Position numbers and translations under genes: made by a program. This document shows, in pieces, positions 32,610 through 33,797 of a stretch of DNA of 33,797 nucleotides (its first letter is position 1; each line of letters starts with the position of its first letter). Source of the stretch: Alphaproteobacteria bacterium (GTDB lineage: Bacteria; Pseudomonadota; Alphaproteobacteria; SHVW01); contig VGDO01000045.1 of NCBI GenBank assembly GCA_016869645.1, forward strand, positions 1 to 33,797, written 5' to 3'. Under the pieces are notes generated by a model that saw nothing but the letters and a program-made list of their open reading frames with translations, searched no databases and was not told the DNA's origin.

Positions 32610-33581
32610 TCAGCGCGGCACGCCGAACGCCGCGCGGCGCATCTGGCTCGCCGAGACCGCAACCGAGGCGATGATGATCACGCCCAGCACGATGTCCTGG
32701 ATGTAGTAGGTGGCGCCGAGCAGCGTCAGCCCATTGGTCAGCATGCCGATGATGAGCGCGCCGATGACGGTGCCGGGCACGTTCGGCCGGCCCGGCTCGA
32801 CCGTGGTCATGCCGAGCAGCACGGCGGCGATGCCGCGCATCAGAAAATCGCCGGCGATCGTCGCGCTGCCGCTGCTCAGGCTGGCGGTCAGCATGATGCC
32901 CGCCGCCGCGGCGCCCAGACCTGACAAGGCCAGGCCGAGCACCTTGAGGCGCACGACTGGAATGCCCGCGAGGCGCGCAGCGTCCTCGGCCTCGCCTGTG
33001 CAGACCATATGGATGCCCGTGCGCGTCTGCTTGATGAAGAACTGCGCGAGCACGACCGCGAGCACGGTCCATACGATCAGCATCGGAACGCCGAGCAGCT
33101 CGCCGCGCCCGATGAAGAGAAACGAGGGCGGCAGGCGCCCGACATAGGCGACGCCGCCGGTGATGAGAAAGGCGAGGCCTGCCGCGATCGTGGCGGTTGC
33201 CAGTGTCGCGACCAGCGAGGGAATGCGCAGCCCCGTGACCAGCCAGCCATTGACCAGGCCGATGCCGATGCCGACCGCGAAGGAAGCGAGCAGCGCGTGC
33301 GAGACCGGCAGGGCGGCGTGCATCAGCCCCGCGGCCACCACCGAGCACAGGCTGGCCACGTTGGCGAAGGACAGATCGAGCTCGGCTGCGATCAGCGCCA
33401 TGGTGAAGCCGAGCGCGATCACCGTCAGATAGCTGATCTGCTTGAGCACATTGAGCAGATTGGCCGGATTGAGGAAGTGCTGGGTCGACAGCGCGAAGCC
33501 GGCGAACACGGCGGCGCAGGCGAGCGTCGTGCCATAGCGTTGCACGAATCCACGCGCTGCCGGGCTCAAGGCAAGCGCCAT
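32610..33581 (-). CDS. CUT2-type sugar ABC permease (RbsC-like)
   Basis: A 323-residue inner-membrane permease with eight to ten hydrophobic helices. Hallmarks are NLLNVLKQISYLTVIALGFTMALIAAELDLSFANVASL (the conserved early GG/DLS region) and GEAEDAARLAGIPVVRLKVLGLALSGLGAAAAGI (the ATPase-docking loop). NVPGTVIGALIIGMLTNGLTLLG follows near the C-terminus. The ATG at 33581 has no strong ribosome-binding site. It is likely the channel for the CUT2 ATPase at 23006 and binding protein at 25494, although nearly 6 kb of unrelated genes intervene. A transposase-like fragment begins 77 bp upstream on the same strand. Confidence 0.9.
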   Translation of the reverse strand: MALALSPAARGFVQRYGTTLACAAVFAGFALSTQHFLNPANLLNVLKQISYLTVIALGFTMALIAAELDLSFANVASLCSVVAAGLMHAALPVSHALLASFAVGIGIGLVNGWLVTGLRIPSLVATLATATIAAGLAFLITGGVAYVGRLPPSFLFIGRGELLGVPMLIVWTVLAVVLAQFFIKQTRTGIHMVCTGEAEDAARLAGIPVVRLKVLGLALSGLGAAAAGIMLTASLSSGSATIAGDFLMRGIAAVLLGMTTVEPGRPNVPGTVIGALIIGMLTNGLTLLGATYYIQDIVLGVIIIASVAVSASQMRRAAFGVPR

Positions 33582-33658
33582 GACGAACGGTTAGCCTGAA
33601 CTTTGCCCGAATTTTGACCAAGCCACTGATGTGACTCGCGTTTGTCTGCGGGTCCTGA

Positions 33659-33797
33659 CTACAGGCTGGGCTTGACGGCGAGCAGATCGAGTGCGCGGCG
33701 CTGGATTTCGGTCGGGGTGGCGAGCACCGGGAAGGAGGCTGCGCGGCCGAAGCGGACGGTGTTGCGGGTGAGCGTGGCGAGATCGGCGAGCAGCGAT
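33659..33797 (-). CDS. C-terminal fragment of a probable transposase (cut by the window edge)
   Basis: The last 45 codons of a minus-strand frame that runs off the right edge; the stop is TAG at 33659-33661. The visible sequence includes LLADLATLTRNTVRFG and TPTEIQRRALDLL, which I recall from C-termini of IS-family (DDE-type) transposases. No catalytic residue is in the visible part, and no terminal inverted repeat could be identified in 33582-33658, so the assignment is tentative. It is upstream of the CUT2 permease on the same strand. Confidence 0.45.
   Translation of the reverse strand, partial: SLLADLATLTRNTVRFGRAASFPVLATPTEIQRRALDLLAVKPSL

Noticed and set aside
31205..32662. Minus-strand frame of 485 codons opposite the alpha-hydroxy-acid dehydrogenase
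   Set aside because: The plus strand has the HGGR active site and FMN-binding motifs; the antisense frame is compositional.
1..33797. CRISPR arrays, tRNA or rRNA genes, prophage modules
   Set aside because: No regularly spaced direct repeats, cloverleaf sequences, rRNA-like conserved stretches or phage structural genes were seen. A tRNAscan or CRISPR-finder run would be decisive.

Overview
This is high-GC chromosomal DNA that looks alphaproteobacterial (soil or rhizosphere type, perhaps Reyranella- or Hyphomicrobiales-like). That placement is inferred from base composition, codon use, dense short-spaced operons and many ABC-transporter genes. No rRNA, tRNA, CRISPR array or phage module was seen. 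Part of the left half is catabolic and transport genes on the minus strand; the centre is dominated by two tandem carbohydrate-type ABC operons on the plus strand; the right half is a patchwork of transporter parts, a small defence remnant, palindromic repeats and a transposase-like tail at the edge.

Region by region: (1) 1-181 has no gene but holds a strong hairpin with two opposed DnaA-box-like sequences. (2) 182-6053, minus strand: an M29/NicX-like metalloenzyme with an MFS transporter; an alternative oxidase (AOX) with an MBL-fold protein that has lost one of its two metal sites; an EamA permease; and an SprA-type (CJM1_0395 family) zinc-protease-like protein. (3) 6189-10454: a MetE-C-like methyltransferase with a LicC-like nucleotidyltransferase, divergent from an FGGY D-ribulokinase-like kinase that runs tail-to-tail into an SDR dehydrogenase. 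(4) 10621-19197: two paralogous four-gene ABC operons, each ATPase-permease-permease-binding protein, each preceded by the same CTGACATAAAA sequence that resembles a Pho-box half-site. (5) 19471-21036: a formylglycine-type phosphonate monoester hydrolase/phosphodiesterase. (6) 21206-22995: an MFS exporter and a cysteine-dioxygenase-like cupin.

(7) 23006-26450 and 32610-33581: parts of a ribose-type ABC importer (ATPase, binding protein, permease) are scattered. Between ATPase and binding protein sit a DUF2283 protein, a complete HepT-MntA toxin-antitoxin pair and a frameshifted C-terminal remnant of a large restriction-modification methylase. (8) 26451-26633: a pair of palindromic elements, one with a diverged inverted copy near 19400. 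(9) 26634-32605: an orphan peptide-type binding protein, a TPR-TIGR04372 glycosyltransferase-like protein, an EamA permease and an FMN-dependent alpha-hydroxy-acid dehydrogenase.

Working hypothesis for the centre: a phosphate-controlled scavenging locus. Polyol-phosphate or phosphodiester compounds are imported by the twin ABC systems, cleaved by the phosphodiesterase, oxidised by the SDR and phosphorylated by the ribulokinase-like enzyme. The parts are clear from sequence; the pathway linking them is inference.
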